Positions 1 through 10,079 of a stretch of 64,000 bases of DNA are shown here, piece after piece. The notes beneath the pieces were generated by a model that searched no databases, was not told the DNA's origin, and saw only the letters and a program-made list of their open reading frames with translations. The stretch is taken from positions 26,001 through 90,000 of the forward strand of contig JBAKBP010007943.1 of NCBI GenBank assembly GCA_037953745.1, given 5' to 3'. The first letter of the stretch is position 1; every line of letters begins with the position of its first letter. This DNA is from Lithodes maja. Taxonomy: Eukaryota > Arthropoda > Malacostraca > Decapoda > Lithodidae. Made by a program: the position numbers and the translations under genes.

Positions 1-2343
1 ACGAATGAAGAAATCTGTGATGGATGCTAGGGTGTATAGGGGTATTGGAGGGGGTCTGTCTGATCATTATGTAGTGGTAGCTAAGGTTAGGATACAAAAG
101 AAGTGGGTGAGGAGAGCGGGAGGGAGGCGAGAGGAGGGTGGAATGGTGAGGAGGGTGGAGAGGTTGCAGGAGGAGGAAGTCAGGGAGGAGTACAGGAGAG
201 CAGTGGAAAGACGACTAGGTGGGTTCGACCTGGAAGTTATGGAGGAAGTGGAGGAGATGAGCAAGGTGTTTAAGGATGAGATCTGTGCAGCATGTGAGGA
301 GGTGTGTGGAGTGAGGAGAAGAGGGAGGGGAGTGAAAGGTACAGCATGGTGGACAGAAGAGGTAAGAATAGCTGTGGAAGAAAAGAAGAAAGCATATAGA
401 GAGTGGTTGGGTAGTAGAGGGAATGAAGATTCCGAGAGACAGAAACGAGCGAGGTACGTGGAGAGTAAGAGGGTGGTGAAGAGAGTAGTGAAGGAAAGTA
501 AGAGAAGAGTAGATGAGGAATTTGGAAGGAATCTGAGTGTAAAATGGAGGGAGAGTAAGAAACTGTTCTGGAAAGAAGTCAAGAAAGTTAGGGAAGGTAG
601 CAAGGGAAACAGTAAGGGTGTGAAAGATAAGAATGGGAGAATGCTAGCCGAGAAGCAAGAGAGAGTCGAAAGATGGAGGGAGTACTTCAGTGAGTTGCTA
701 AATGAAAGGAATGAAGAGCCAGCAAACATAGCTGGATATGGTATGGGAGGGAGAAGAAGAGAAGTAGTGGAGGAGGAGGTGGGGATCAGGAGGTCAGAAG
801 TGTGGGAAGCCATGAAAAGAGTGAAGTTGGGGAAAGCACCAGGAACAGATGGAGTGTGTGGGGAAATGTTGAGGTATGGTGGTGAGATAGTGATAGAATG
901 GGTATGGAAAATGTGCAAACTAGCATGGGAGAAGGGGAGTGCACCCGATGACTGGAAGACTGGCATAATAGTCCCCCTATATAAGGGCAAAGGGGAAAGA
1001 GGAGTGTGTGGGAACCACCGAGGAATATGTCTTCTAAGCGTAGTAGGGAAGGTATACAGTAGGGTAGTGATTGAGAGAGTGAGAGTGAGAACGGAGAAAT
1101 GGATAGGCGATGAGCAGGGAGGTTTTAGGAAGGGAAGAGGATGTGTAGATCAGATTTTTACCCTGAATTGTGTTGTGGAGAAGTATCTGGAGAAGAAACA
1201 AAAGGTGTATGTTGCCTTTATGGACTTGGAGAAGGCCTATGACAGAGTGGATAGAGAAGGTTTGTGGAAAGTACTTAGAATATACGGAGTAGAGGGCAAG
1301 TTGCTGAAAGCAGTGAAGAGCATCTATGAGGGTGCAAAGGCGGCAGTACGTGTGGAGAGTGAGCAGAGCGAGTTCTTTGACCTGAATGTTGGTTTGAAAC
1401 AGGGGTGTGTGATGTCCCCGTGGTTGTTTACTGTATATATGGATGGAGTTATGAAAGAAATACTATCAAGAGCAGTGGATGTTGGTGTATCGCTGAAAAG
1501 GGAGGGAATTGAGTGGAAGCTACCTATACTGCTGTTTGCGGATGATACAGTTCTGATGAGTGATAATGAATGGGAGTTGCAGGGTCTGGTAAATGAGTTT
1601 GGAACTGTGTGCGAAAAACGGAATTTGAAGGTAAATACGGGGAAGAGCAAGGTTATGGTCTTCGAAAGGGGTGAAGTCACAGAGTGTGAGGTGAAGCTGA
1701 ACGGTCAGGCTATGGAGATCGTCAACTCTTTTAAGTATCTGGGCAGTGTGTTGAGTAAAGATGGGACTATGGATGAAGAGGTGCGGGAGAGGGTACAACA
1801 GGGGAAGAGGGTTGTAGGAACGCTTAAAGCAGTAACAAGAAATAGGGTGGTCAGTATGGAAGTGAAGAAGTCCTTGCATGACAGTGTGGTAATCCCGACA
1901 CTGACTTACGGAAGCGAAGCATGGACGTTGGTTGAGAGACTCAGACCAAGAGTGAGAGCAGTGGAAATGAATTACTTAAGGAGTGCGTGCGGAGTTACAT
2001 GGAGGGATAGACAGACTAATGAGGAAGTAAGAAGGAGGTGTGGTGTGGAGGTAGATGTGCTGGAAAGTGTGAAAAGGAACAACTTGAGATGGTTCGGCCA
2101 TATGGAACGTATGGAAAGCGAGAGAATGACTAAGAGGGTGTACGAGAGCGAGGTGGAGGGACAGAGGGGGAGAGGTAGACCGAATATGAGGTGGAAGGAT
2201 GGAGTGAGGAACTACATGAACGAAGGCGGTGCTGGTTGGGGGGAGGGGCGTCGACTGACTGGGGACAGAGGTGCATGGGGGCGGTTCGTTCGTGGCCACC
2301 CCTTCGGGGATCACGGCGTCGGGCGATAGATAGATAGATAGAT
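1..2343 (+). mobile_element. RTE-like non-LTR retrotransposon, 3' part
   Basis: The element enters from the left window edge and ends in a short GATA microsatellite (about 2325-2343). Such a tail, with almost no 3' UTR, is usual for RTE-type LINEs. The coding strand is strongly purine-rich. A 5'-truncated minus-strand copy of the same family lies at 37393-37949, and a more distant relative at 62680-64000. The clade name rests on protein style and tail type. Confidence 0.85.
5..2329 (+). CDS. LINE endonuclease (end) and reverse transcriptase, partial
   Basis: An open frame of 774 codons without interruption. The first residues carry the end of an APE-type endonuclease (SDH at residues 19-21). 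The reverse transcriptase follows: motif A with MDLEKAYD (Asp near residue 407), the GLKQGCVMSP turn, and the catalytic FADD at 511-514. The C-terminal part has TYGSEAW and RWFGHMERM, the usual end of this LINE group. The protein would copy its own RNA at a nicked target. The true start lies outside the window; the first ATG at 5 is only the first Met in view. The absence of stops over 2.3 kb suggests a young copy, which stands out against the broken elements nearby. GATA repeats begin at the stop codon. Confidence 0.88.
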   Translation: MKKSVMDARVYRGIGGGLSDHYVVVAKVRIQKKWVRRAGGRREEGGMVRRVERLQEEEVREEYRRAVERRLGGFDLEVMEEVEEMSKVFKDEICAACEEVCGVRRRGRGVKGTAWWTEEVRIAVEEKKKAYREWLGSRGNEDSERQKRARYVESKRVVKRVVKESKRRVDEEFGRNLSVKWRESKKLFWKEVKKVREGSKGNSKGVKDKNGRMLAEKQERVERWREYFSELLNERNEEPANIAGYGMGGRRREVVEEEVGIRRSEVWEAMKRVKLGKAPGTDGVCGEMLRYGGEIVIEWVWKMCKLAWEKGSAPDDWKTGIIVPLYKGKGERGVCGNHRGICLLSVVGKVYSRVVIERVRVRTEKWIGDEQGGFRKGRGCVDQIFTLNCVVEKYLEKKQKVYVAFMDLEKAYDRVDREGLWKVLRIYGVEGKLLKAVKSIYEGAKAAVRVESEQSEFFDLNVGLKQGCVMSPWLFTVYMDGVMKEILSRAVDVGVSLKREGIEWKLPILLFADDTVLMSDNEWELQGLVNEFGTVCEKRNLKVNTGKSKVMVFERGEVTECEVKLNGQAMEIVNSFKYLGSVLSKDGTMDEEVRERVQQGKRVVGTLKAVTRNRVVSMEVKKSLHDSVVIPTLTYGSEAWTLVERLRPRVRAVEMNYLRSACGVTWRDRQTNEEVRRRCGVEVDVLESVKRNNLRWFGHMERMESERMTKRVYESEVEGQRGRGRPNMRWKDGVRNYMNEGGAGWGEGRRLTGDRGAWGRFVRGHPFGDHGVGR

Positions 2344-2555
2344 GTTTCATTATTTAGTTTATAAGTTTCAAATATTTACATGTAATATGCCTTATTTTTT
2401 TATTATATCAATATATATGTTTGTTATTAGCCAAAGTCATGTGTATATAATTATTTTCTTACCTCAAATGAATTGTACAAAAATAAATATGTTTCAACAA
2501 ATCCTGTCAAACCTACTAAGATAATATAATAAAACAATAATAAAAAAAAAAAAAC
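2344..2555. other. AT-rich spacer, no feature seen
   Basis: AT-rich DNA after the LINE tail, ending in an A-rich run. No coding signal or recognised repeat was found. Confidence 0.5.
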
Positions 2556-2638
2556 ACAAGGTCATGTCATTGTATTCTTACAATATGATATATTCTATGA
2601 ATATTTCATATTTATTGAATACAATGGCATGATCTTGT
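2556..2638. repeat. 83-nt near-perfect hairpin
   Basis: Outer arms of 22 nt (2556-2577 and 2617-2638) are inverted copies with two mismatches. The inner sequence pairs again (AATATGA with TCATATT), giving one long stem with a small AT-rich loop. A-rich runs flank both sides. It could be a tiny palindromic MITE or a pre-miRNA-like fold. Confidence 0.6.
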
Positions 2639-2694
2639 AAAACAAAAAAATTATCAAAAATGTTCTAGACAATATAAAACCTTCCCCATAACCC

Positions 2695-2772
2695 CCTCCT
2701 GGATTCGATCACACAACCCTAGCACACTTTGAGTTTTCCAGTCCGCGACCTTACCAACCATGCCACAGGAGC
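2695..2772 (-). repeat. tRNA-like SINE head or tRNA pseudogene (Ser-like)
   Basis: Read on the minus strand, this starts GCTCCTG and ends CAGGAGG, which pair as an acceptor stem. TGGCATGGTTGG matches an A box, and TGATCGAATCC is close to a B box. An anticodon-like loop CTGGAAA (GGA, serine type) and a long variable arm fit a tRNA-Ser origin. Mismatches in the B box argue against a working tRNA gene; a SINE head or pseudogene is more likely. Confidence 0.5.
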
Positions 2773-2836
2773 TCATACCAAATATCACTCAAAACTTCGT
2801 GTCTACAATCGAAATGACAATATACAAAAAAAAAAG

Positions 2837-2877
2837 AATTATCCCACCAATTTACGTTTGTAAATTGATGGGATTAT
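2837..2877. repeat. Short hairpin
   Basis: Arms around ATCCCACCAATTTAC and its near-complement GTAAATTGATGGGAT, separated by about 4 nt. No flanking duplication was seen. Confidence 0.5.
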
Positions 2878-2879
2878 CA

Positions 2880-3579
2880 ATTATATCATGCCAAGGTTTA
2901 TGAAAGTTTGTCTCTGTCAAGAATTAGTAATTATATAACTTTATTCTGTCCAAAATTGCCAAAACATTCAGCAAAATTGCCCCTCTCAGTGCGACTCCAC
3001 TCATTTTCACACGGTCAAGCGGTGACCCTTGCCGCTCCCTTTATGCCCCAGCTACACCAGCCACAGCAGCTCTGTCTGGGAACAAAATTTGTATAAATAC
3101 AATAATGGATAAAATACTCTTCACAAATACATTTGTATTGTATAATATTGTAAATAAAAAAGAATAATAACTGTGTGGGTGTCGAAAATTGCTCAACCAG
3201 CTTTCTTATGTCTCGCCTACGCGCGTATATTGGATTATACATAGTCATGACTGTCATACAAATAATTGCAGTAGGTCTCGAATATACATTTAGATTGCAT
3301 ATTACTTGGAAATAAATAAGTAAACGTTTCTCTGGTGGCAATCTACCCTTTCGCAAGTGTAAGGAGACACCATTCTATATTTAGCCCTTTATCGCAAAAG
3401 GCAATCTGCACGTGTTTACTGACCACCGTCGCTGGTGGTCTATAATATAGTACTTTATTGACAGTCAATGGCCTACATGTTTCTGTGGTACTTCACATGT
3501 GTCTAAAATGCAATGTCTGCTTGCATAAAAATGCAATTCTGAAGTCCATTTATACGTACGACATACGCATGTCTCAGTT

Positions 3580-3583
<4 letters not shown>
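2880..3583. other. Non-coding stretch
   Basis: Ordinary AT-rich DNA. Only short chance ORFs are present; no domain or repeat was recognised. Confidence 0.4.

Positions 3584-3637
<54 letters not shown>
3584..3637. repeat. (CT)n microsatellite
   Basis: About 27 uninterrupted CT units, followed by a CT-rich region to about 3860. Confidence 0.95.
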
Positions 3638-3641
<4 letters not shown>

Positions 3642-3879
3642 CCTGACTCATGTTATTGTAAAACTCTTGGTGGCAACAAACACCAGACACCTGGAAGACA
3701 TAAGGTTCAAAATCCCAAGCATCCATACGCCTCGGGCGCCTTCGCAATTGTCACACAGCTGGATCTGCCTGCCTTCCTTCTCTTCACGACTCACTCACTC
3801 CCTCCCTGCACCCCTGCATGCCTCCCTCCCTCCCTCCCACCCACCCACCCCCAACCCACCCTTTCAGGCTTCCGTCTGC

Positions 3880-4455
3880 TAGAAACACATTCACAATTTG
3901 CGTAAATATCGCATCAATTGGGCTATATGCGGTATATTCCTTGTTATATGGGACGCCTACATACGTACACGTCTTTATTATAGCATGACAGTGCTCTAAA
4001 TACAAGATTTACGTGATATTTATGGCGTAACACACCCTCTCCCCCTTTCATTCCCAGCACAACTCACTCACACCTTGGTTCACGCATAGAAACTCTTTGA
4101 TAATGTGCGTAAATATTGCATGAATTGGTCAATATGCGCTATATATTTTGATATATGGCACGTATACATACGTACAAGTCTGTATTATAGCATGACAGTG
4201 CTCTACGTACAAGATATACGTGATATGTATGGCGTAAACCACACTCTCAGCTCATAAATTGCCGCCAAACCTCCAACACATCTTCATTCCCGCCTACAAA
4301 TTATCTTATAATTCCCTTATATATTGCAATTTTTGGTCACTATGAGGCATATTCATTGTTATATGGGTGGCCTACACACGTATACATACTCTACATAGCC
4401 TAAAAGGGCTCAAAAATGGACATATACGTGATAATACGCCGTAACCCACCCCCTC
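3880..4455. repeat. Tandem repeat, three diverged copies of about 205 bp
   Basis: The block running from an AGAAAC-like start through TAAATATTGCAT, TATATGG, ATACATACGTAC and TACGTGATAT to GGCGTAA recurs with starts near 3881, 4088 and 4294. Copies 1 and 2 are clearly alike; copy 3 is more diverged. Each ends in a C-rich tract. Confidence 0.7.
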
Positions 4456-4568
4456 CTCCCTCTCCTTCTATCCCCTGCGCGCGTAAATATTCGGCAGGGA
4501 AATCTCGCCGCTCGATGACAATCTAGCCGCGCGGTGCCATTCGCTCCACATTTTTCAACTACGGACCG

Positions 4569-4585
4569 TTCCCCCCCCCCCCCCC
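4569..4585. repeat. Poly-C run
   Basis: A run of C broken by no other base. Its length is prone to sequencing error. Confidence 0.8.
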
Positions 4586-4742
4586 AGACATTTTTTGGGG
4601 GGTCAAATATATATGGGCCGATGCCCGCAAACATTCCCTACACGATGATGTACTTTTTATCGAAATTTGCAATAGGTCCCAAAATCATCATAGGTGCGCA
4701 CAGCCTTACCCTGTAGAAAACCCCCTGTGCGCCGCGGAGAGG

Positions 4743-5060
4743 TTAATAAGTGAGAGGGAGTGGAGAGGGAGGAGTAGTGCCAGAATCATCCAAGGTGGAG
4801 TTTTTAGCGAAAGTTTGAATGCAGAGTTCAGCTTTGTCAGAGGAAAAGGTGATGGTGGTACCGTCAGAGTGGAAAAGAGGAGGGAAAAACGAGGAAGTGA
4901 AAATATTTGAGAGGTTTTTGGCTAGATGCCAACAAGCTTGGGAAGAACTAGAGTTGGAAAGTTCAGAACATTTGCTATTAATGAAAGAGTTTTGAGCGAG
5001 TTGAAGGACAGATAGAGTAGAATCAAAAGCATTTCGGCTCATCAAATCACTTCCTTTACT
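4743..5060 (-). mobile_element. Jockey-like LINE fragment, inverted 5' part
   Basis: On the minus strand this encodes the segment just upstream of the reverse transcriptase core, including SSSSQACWHLAKNL and TLDDSG. It matches the start of the LINE at 50630 (around 50630-50830). It abuts a plus-strand 3' end of the same LINE family, with the roughly 1.2 kb between the two parts missing. That is the signature of a 5'-inverted (twin-primed) insertion. Confidence 0.65.
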
Positions 5061-5456
5061 AGTTCCCTACAATCTCTTTCTACACAATGTTGCATCTCTT
5101 TCACTCTTCTATCGTTATTACAACAATCGGTGCTCTTCAGAGCTCTCTCAGTGTATACCCCTTCCTTTGCACGAGTGTGAGGCACCTGTCTTTCAACACA
5201 GTCCAACTCCTATTCTCTCCAGTTCTCCAACCCAAGCATTGGCAAATTAGTTTTTATACACAAACAGTGAACTCTGGAACTCTCTCCCTCAATCAGTCTT
5301 TCCTCCATCCTATGAATTAAACTGCTTTACATTTCGTGTGTTCAGGCATTTTGATGAAAACGTCCCTTGAATTTGGCTCTGTCACTTTTTTGGCTATGGG
5401 GGAGACACTCGTAGAGGCAGCCTGCTTTTTGTCTCCTTCATACACATAGACTAAAA
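5061..5456 (+). mobile_element. Jockey-like LINE fragment, 3' end
   Basis: Plus-strand match to the C-terminal end of the LINE at 50630-52487: NVASL-, NSGTLSLNQS- and CVSRHF-like segments, and the 3' UTR with TATGGGGGAGACACTCG and CACATAGAC. The reading frame is broken at several places. It forms one insertion with 4743-5060. Confidence 0.7.
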
Positions 5457-5652
5457 ATGATTGATCGTTGATAAGAATTAGGAACAGTAGTAGCCGAACC
5501 TGATCTTTGTGGAACTCCAAGAGGTACCAGCCGTAAGGATATCTATGCCACGTCTTGTATTCTTACGTTATTACTGATCAACCTGTGATCATAGTTTGCA
5601 TCTTATAATCTGTTCACTTGAGCCAGACATCCGGGATCTAGAACTTATTTAA

Positions 5653-6134
5653 CCCTAAATTTGCGGTGACCATCATATGATGGGAGAGAGAAAATTGGCC
5701 TATCCTGTGTCACCCGTCATATGACGGGCGCCAGTTTGAGGCTATTATGAGCGCTGAAAGAAAGACCAGGTTTTGGAAGGAGCATAGGCAGGCTCCAACC
5801 TCTCGCCACGGCCACGCAGCATACACTGAAGCCCAACACAAACCTCTCTCACTCATGTGCTCTCTCTCACACACCCAAAACAGCCAAATTGCCACTATTT
5901 TACCGATTTTGCCCTTCGGTTGCATGATCGCTGCAAGATAACCAGATATCGTACAGGGATGATTCAAATTTCATTGGAAAGCTCTATCATTGAACTTTCA
6001 CTTATATATAATTGTATTACGCTCTAGCTCTTGCTTATGCATGAAAAAGAGCATGGAATTATGGTAATTTTTGGTAAATATACTCGCCTGGCGCTACGGT
6101 GATATATACAAGACCGCCGCCCGCAATAATTGAG
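5653..6134. mobile_element. TTAA-flanked MITE, 482 bp (piggyBac-like target)
   Basis: TTAA stands directly outside both ends (5649-5652 and 6135-6138). The ends form an imperfect inverted repeat (CCCTAAATTTGCGG against CTCAATTATTGCGG). The internal word TCATTGGAAAGCTCT is shared, in the opposite orientation, with the TTAA elements at 27224 and 35831, and the lengths are nearly equal (482, 479, 477 bp). Two CATATG-centred palindromes lie near 5672 and 5708. It has no coding capacity. Confidence 0.6.
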
Positions 6135-6138
6135 TTAA

Positions 6139-6718
6139 AGTATGCTCCTGAATGGTTAATATTTTCTAGGTGAAAACAGTAAAGTAAAATCTCCTTAACA
6201 TTTATTTTAATAATTTGTGTATAGGGAAATAGTTTATTGAGCATGCAGGATCTTTCAATTAGGGCTAATTTCTGATGGTATTTAGCCAACCATGGTATTT
6301 ATATATTACTTGGTGTCTTAAGAAAATACAAAAAAATATACAGTGGTTTGATTATATGAGGGACGTTTGTTATGAAAAGGCGAGTAGGATATAATTATGA
6401 AAAGAGACATGAATGCATGACGTCACATGGTCAGTTCTGCGTGCCTCCTAGGGTAGCACAACTGTCGTATAGCATACAACCAAAAGACCTCAGTTGTTTT
6501 TCTTTATTAGATACTCCTTAATATCTGCGTGCATGGCTTGCCTTGCCTGCAGTGTTCTCATAATTAGGAAAACTTCCCCGTAATGAGGGCGGCGTTCGAT
6601 TACTGAGGGAACGTGAAAGTGAATTAATTAGGGTAAAAATACTTGTGAACTATTTATAACAATTAGATATATAGCAGCAAGAGAGAAATAAGTAAATATA
6701 CCTATACATTTTTGTTTT
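6139..6718. other. Non-coding stretch
   Basis: No repeat or gene recognised; AT-rich. Confidence 0.4.
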
Positions 6719-7030
6719 CCTATGTGTATGAAGGAGACAAAAGGCAGGTTGCCTGTACGAGTGTCTCCCCCAAAGTAAAAAGACTGACAGAGAACCAAAC
6801 TCAAGGGACGTTGGGGTAAATATGCCTGGACACACACAGTTTAAACCAGTTTAAGTCAAAGGATGAAGGGAAGAATGATTGAGGGAGAGAGTTCTAGAAA
6901 TTAATTGTTGAGTAGAAGAATGATTGAGAACATTTGCCAATATCTTGGGTTGAAAAGATCGACAGAATAAGAGTAGGACTGTGTTCAAAGACGGGTGCCT
7001 CACACTCACAGCAAGGGAGGGTGTTTGACA
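6719..7030 (-). mobile_element. Jockey-like LINE 3' end, 5'-truncated
   Basis: Read on the minus strand it matches the last coding part and 3' UTR of the LINE at 5061-5456, including a CTCCCTTGCTGTGAGTGTGA block and the GGGGGAGACACTCG segment. The frame is broken, so this is a dead fragment. Confidence 0.7.
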
Positions 7031-7246
7031 TAATTCACTACATGTAATATTCAGGCTTAAGGCCAGATACATATATAATACTGATGGCAGAGGTTTATAA
7101 TATCTTTAATAGAAAGTGATGTCACATTAAGAGTATGTGAAATATTACAGGACAAATGGATTTCGACTATATTCAATAATTATGAACAAAAATATGGTGT
7201 CCTCATGAAAGCAATTTACAATGTCTGAATAAATTGGGGGTGTGAT

Positions 7247-7502
7247 AGTGAAGGAAATGTTAAACACATTCAGTAAGGTGGGTGTTAAAAAGGCAACATT
7301 TACAAAGCGGAAATATAGACTGAAAGACCGAGCAGTCTAGGAGTAATAAATTTACATCAACACTAAATTTTGTTAGTGAAGGAAATGTTAAACACATTCA
7401 GTAAGGTGGGTGTTAAAAAGGCAAAATTTACAAAGCGGAAATATAGACTGAAAGACCGAGCAGTCTAGGAGTAATAAACTTACATCAACACTAAATTTTG
7501 TT
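7247..7502. repeat. 128-bp tandem duplication
   Basis: 7247-7374 and 7375-7502 are almost identical direct copies starting AGTGAAGGAAATG. Few differences are visible (for example GGCAAC against GGCAAA), so the duplication is recent. Confidence 0.9.
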
Positions 7503-7599
7503 TTATTAGATTCACATGTTAATGATGTTATTGTTGTTATTGAGGTGCCTAGGTAGGGTCTCTGAAAGATAGAGACGAACATAGTTAACTCTTGCACCC

Positions 7600-8498
7600 G
7601 TCCGGGATGGTCATGCCAGGCGTCGGAGGTAGGGGTGATTGTCTTCTCTCGGGCCTCTGGGTTGGTGGAGGCCTTCGGTTCTTTGTCGCTTCTTCTTCAT
7701 GTGTCGCGGGGGCGAGGGTTACCTACACTACATCCTCTTAGGAGTGGTAGGACCTTTCCTCTCTCTCACATTACCTCCATTAGTCTGGCTGGGTCTGAGT
7801 TGTTGAAGTGCCATTGGTTTGAAATTACCAAGACGAAAGAAAGAGATACTGACTGTCCAGTTATGCCATGATGTCTAGGCGGGGAGGTACCAATATGACC
7901 CGGTGGGGTAAGGGAGGTTCTCACATTTATCCTTTCGAATTGCTCAGAAAGGAGAGCCATGCCATTTTTAGGTGAGCTGCTCTCCTTCCAGTTGCCAAAC
8001 AGGATACTCATTTCCTGCTTTTCTTCAGGGCTGCGGATTGAAAGGATCATTACCTGCCTCTCTGGTAAGCTGGACTTGCGTTTTTTTTCCGACGTCGCAG
8101 GAAATGGGGAGATAAAAGGCAAAGAGGCAGGTAGGGTGTAGGCTCGATTTCCTCAGGACTTTGAGGGTGTGGCTTGTTCACCCCGGGCTGATGACGTCAC
8201 TGATTATGGCTGTACTCTGTTTTCTTTTTCTCTGAAGAGCATGGTATTGGCATCGGGGACTTGACTGTATCAATTCGGGCCGTAAATGATGAGGGCCTGG
8301 TATAACAGATATAATGTCTTGAGTACCAGTCATACCATAAGTGTTTCTGTTCCTTGTTTCAGAATCCACTTTTCTCTCACTCTCCGAGTTCGGTCTTTAT
8401 GTTTCTATCCTAGTTGTCACTAATGGATAGAGGGAGGTAAGGGTGTGAGGGTGACATGTTACCAATTTAGCTTATGCTTCCTCATAAAACTTCGGATA
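7600..8498. other. Unrecognised stretch
   Basis: Higher GC than its surroundings. A minus-strand open frame of 118 codons (7766-8122) is the longest, but it shows no recognised motif and no clear start context. It could be a relic of an element not named here. Confidence 0.3.
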
Positions 8499-8503
8499 AT
8501 CAT
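8499..8503. repeat. Target-site duplication of element A, left (ATCAT)
   Basis: ATCAT stands immediately before the left LTR and again after the right LTR at 20502-20506. This fixes both element ends. Confidence 0.9.
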
Positions 8504-9654
8504 TGAGATGACGGGTCTGAAGACGAACCATCCAAGTAACAGTTGCAGAATAGCCAGTCTGCAACTCCAAGACCCCATAATCAAGACACGAAAAATAGCA
8601 GAGACACCCCAATTTTCCCATGCTCTAGCCCCTGGACAAATACCAGAGCAACCCCTGCTTCCCCGTGTTTTACGACAACAACCACCAGCCTCAAGAATGG
8701 GAAAGGCTCTCCTCCAATCAACAGCCTGCTCTGCCCCCCTCCCCACAACCAACCACAACACAGCATTCCCTCAATACCCGGATCTTGCTTATAGTGAAGA
8801 GATGTTCAGGCAGATACAACATCAACGGCCCGAAGTCTACCGATACCAATGGACGTAACCAGGAGAGCACAGGATGACGGACCAAGAGAGATAGTCAACC
8901 TCTACCAAGAGCAACTATTAAGCGAGATATAACCTTGTTTATGATCCATGGAAAATTACCCAAACGACCCCTGTTCCACCGTTTTCTATGACGAGCCACA
9001 GGTATGGGAGGTCACCCCAACTCATTAGCCACCTGCTCAGGTCACGCCCCCTCGTAGTCCGGTGCCGGCACCGAGCTACATGTAATCAGCTCCCGGATAT
9101 GGAAGACACAGAAGAAATAGTTATGCAAATAGAACATCAACGACCTGGAATCTACCGACGGGAATGGATATAAACGAGAGGACACATTGTGGCGGATCGG
9201 GAGATCCAATAAACCTCGACCAAGACCAACTATTAAGTGAGCTATATCAATGTTTGTTTAAGAATGTCGTTCATGGACGAGTCCGTATACATCCCACTTC
9301 TCCCTTATTAGACTAAGTAACTCGGGTTTAAGTAATTAATGAGCCACCTAGCACATATGTATTCATGTAAACCACCACTAGGTATAACTACGATAAGTAA
9401 TTACCTCACAACTTCATCACAACGATTTCACCATGTCCTTCTGATCTCGAAGACCTGTCCACGAGAGTTGAGGAAAAAGCCGCACATTATCTCAGGTAAA
9501 TTGTGGAAAAGTATGACCCTACTATTCAACCCCTACCCAGGAACCGAGTAGCGAAGTAACTGTGTAGCTTGCACCAGCCTGCCCCTGCCCTGCCCCTGGA
9601 GAGTGTCCTGCCTGGAAGTGCCCTGACGTCCCGTTCGAGCCACGCCCTGCCAAC

Positions 9655-9765
9655 CTGAATTGCTGCTCGAGGCCGCCTTGCCCCCGGAAGTGCTGCCTGA
9701 GGACGCCTTGCTCCCGGAACTGCTAACCGAGGGCGCCCTTGCCCCCGGAAGTGCTGCCCTAGGAC
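9655..9765 (+). repeat. 30-bp minisatellite in left LTR of A
   Basis: About four copies of a unit built on GGAAGTGCTGCC and GAGGACGCCTTGC. One frame reads as repeats of PEVLPEDALL. The copy at 18604-18712 in the right LTR is more regular. Confidence 0.75.
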
Positions 9766-10071
9766 CTACGACCTACGTTGGCCAGCCCTCCAAACATTCC
9801 CTAAGGTTCTGTCGGTCTTTTCGTTGGGTTATTGTTGCAAAGGTAAATTAAGATATGCGACCCGTGTTGTGTTAATTATCTCTGAGATCTGTGCCCAAGA
9901 TCCTTAATCGCGTATCAGTGTTAATCTTTCTGAAACTTGCCTACCCTCTGTGTTAAAACTGTGTAGAAGTCTTAAACCTGTGAGAGTGATTCAATTCATA
10001 TCAAACGTCTTACGCATACGTTATATAGTTGTGTTCAGTTATTTATTTTGCCACACGCTCGTAGATCTTTA

Positions 10072-10079
10072 TATATAAG
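10072..10079 (+). promoter_or_regulatory. Possible TATA box in left LTR of A
   Basis: TATATAAG. The matching place in the right LTR (near 19041) has a longer TA run without the AAG. No initiator was identified. Confidence 0.25.

Noticed and set aside
67..990. 307-codon minus-strand ORF
   Set aside because: Shadow of the LINE reading frame on the plus strand, caused by its strong purine bias. The motifs are on the plus strand.
2695..2772. Functional tRNA-Ser gene
   Set aside because: B box is degenerate and the arms have mismatches; kept only as tRNA-like repeat.
7766..8122. 118-codon minus-strand ORF
   Set aside because: No recognised domain, no homologous copy in the window, length within chance for this GC content.
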